Source of the DNA: Clostridia bacterium | Lineage (GTDB): Bacteria; Bacillota; Clostridia; Oscillospirales; CAG-272 | NCBI GenBank assembly: GCA_017455945.1 | Contig: JAFTLM010000185.1 | Location: 1 to 6,138, forward strand | Reading direction: 5' to 3' | DNA: 6,138 nucleotides | In this document: positions 6,072 through 6,138 of the stretch, in pieces | Numbering within the stretch: position 1 is the stretch's first letter | How the letters are laid out: each line of letters opens with the position of its first letter | Translations under genes and position numbers: made by a program | The notes under the pieces: model-generated | The model's database searches: none | What the model saw: the letters and a program-made list of their open reading frames with translations, nothing else | What the model was told of the DNA's origin: nothing

Positions 6072-6138
6072 ATGGTAGATCTTAAGGCGAAGCCCTATTG
6101 TTTGGGGGGAGATGACATTGAATGGGTGAAAAACACCA
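6072..6138 (+). CDS. N-terminus of a probable glycoside hydrolase family 3 protein (partial, runs off the window)
   Basis: Twenty-two codons are visible, beginning MVDLKAKPY and continuing through DDIEWVKNT. Many clostridial GH3 proteins (beta-glucosidase or beta-N-acetylhexosaminidase type) open this way: a short basic-proline stretch, then D..I.WV..T, leading into a block with the pattern MT.EEK.GQ. That diagnostic block would lie just past the window edge, so the call rests on recalled N-terminal resemblance only. There is no signal peptide in the visible part. The gene starts 3 bp after the HAD stop with GGAGGG at good spacing, so it is a real start in the same operon. Confidence 0.55.
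   Translation, partial: MVDLKAKPYCLGGDDIEWVKNT

Overview
The window looks like a stretch of a Clostridia-type (Bacillota) chromosome, most plausibly a gut or rumen member of the Oscillospirales. This rests on the protein families, purine-rich ribosome binding sites (GGGAGG, GGAGGG, AGAAAGGA), rho-independent hairpins and moderate GC content. The taxonomic call is an inference; no rRNA or marker gene is present.

Layout. Positions 1-188 are a leader containing a perfect 9-bp hairpin at the left edge and a fragment of a dispersed structured repeat. Positions 189-3254 (+) encode a 1021-residue glycoside hydrolase with a GH106-like (alpha-L-rhamnosidase-like) catalytic architecture and C-terminal beta-sandwich domains. 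Positions 3255-3759 are non-coding: a terminator hairpin, a roughly 420-bp element bounded by 27-bp imperfect terminal inverted repeats, and a second terminator. Positions 3760-5061 (-) encode a GH28-like right-handed beta-helix protein convergent with the first gene. Positions 5062-5210 are a divergent regulatory region with a near-consensus promoter for the GH28-like gene. Positions 5211-6068 (+) encode a HAD-superfamily hydrolase. It is followed after 3 bp by the first 22 codons of a gene whose N-terminus resembles the glycoside hydrolase family 3 proteins common in Clostridia.

How the genes fit together. A GH106-like enzyme, a GH28-like enzyme and a probable GH3 enzyme side by side suggest a locus for breaking down plant cell-wall glycans, most likely rhamnose- and galacturonate-containing pectin oligosaccharides. 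None of the readable N-termini has a signal peptide, so the enzymes are predicted to work in the cytoplasm on imported oligosaccharides. The HAD protein may handle a phosphorylated sugar or metabolite, but its substrate cannot be read from sequence. No transporter or regulator gene lies in the window.

The least ordinary parts are the nested-palindrome repeat wedged against the first gene's terminator, inverted copies of one repeat module on both sides of the GH106-like gene, and the incomplete GH28 active-site signature. I see no defence system, CRISPR array, RNA gene or recognisable transposase.
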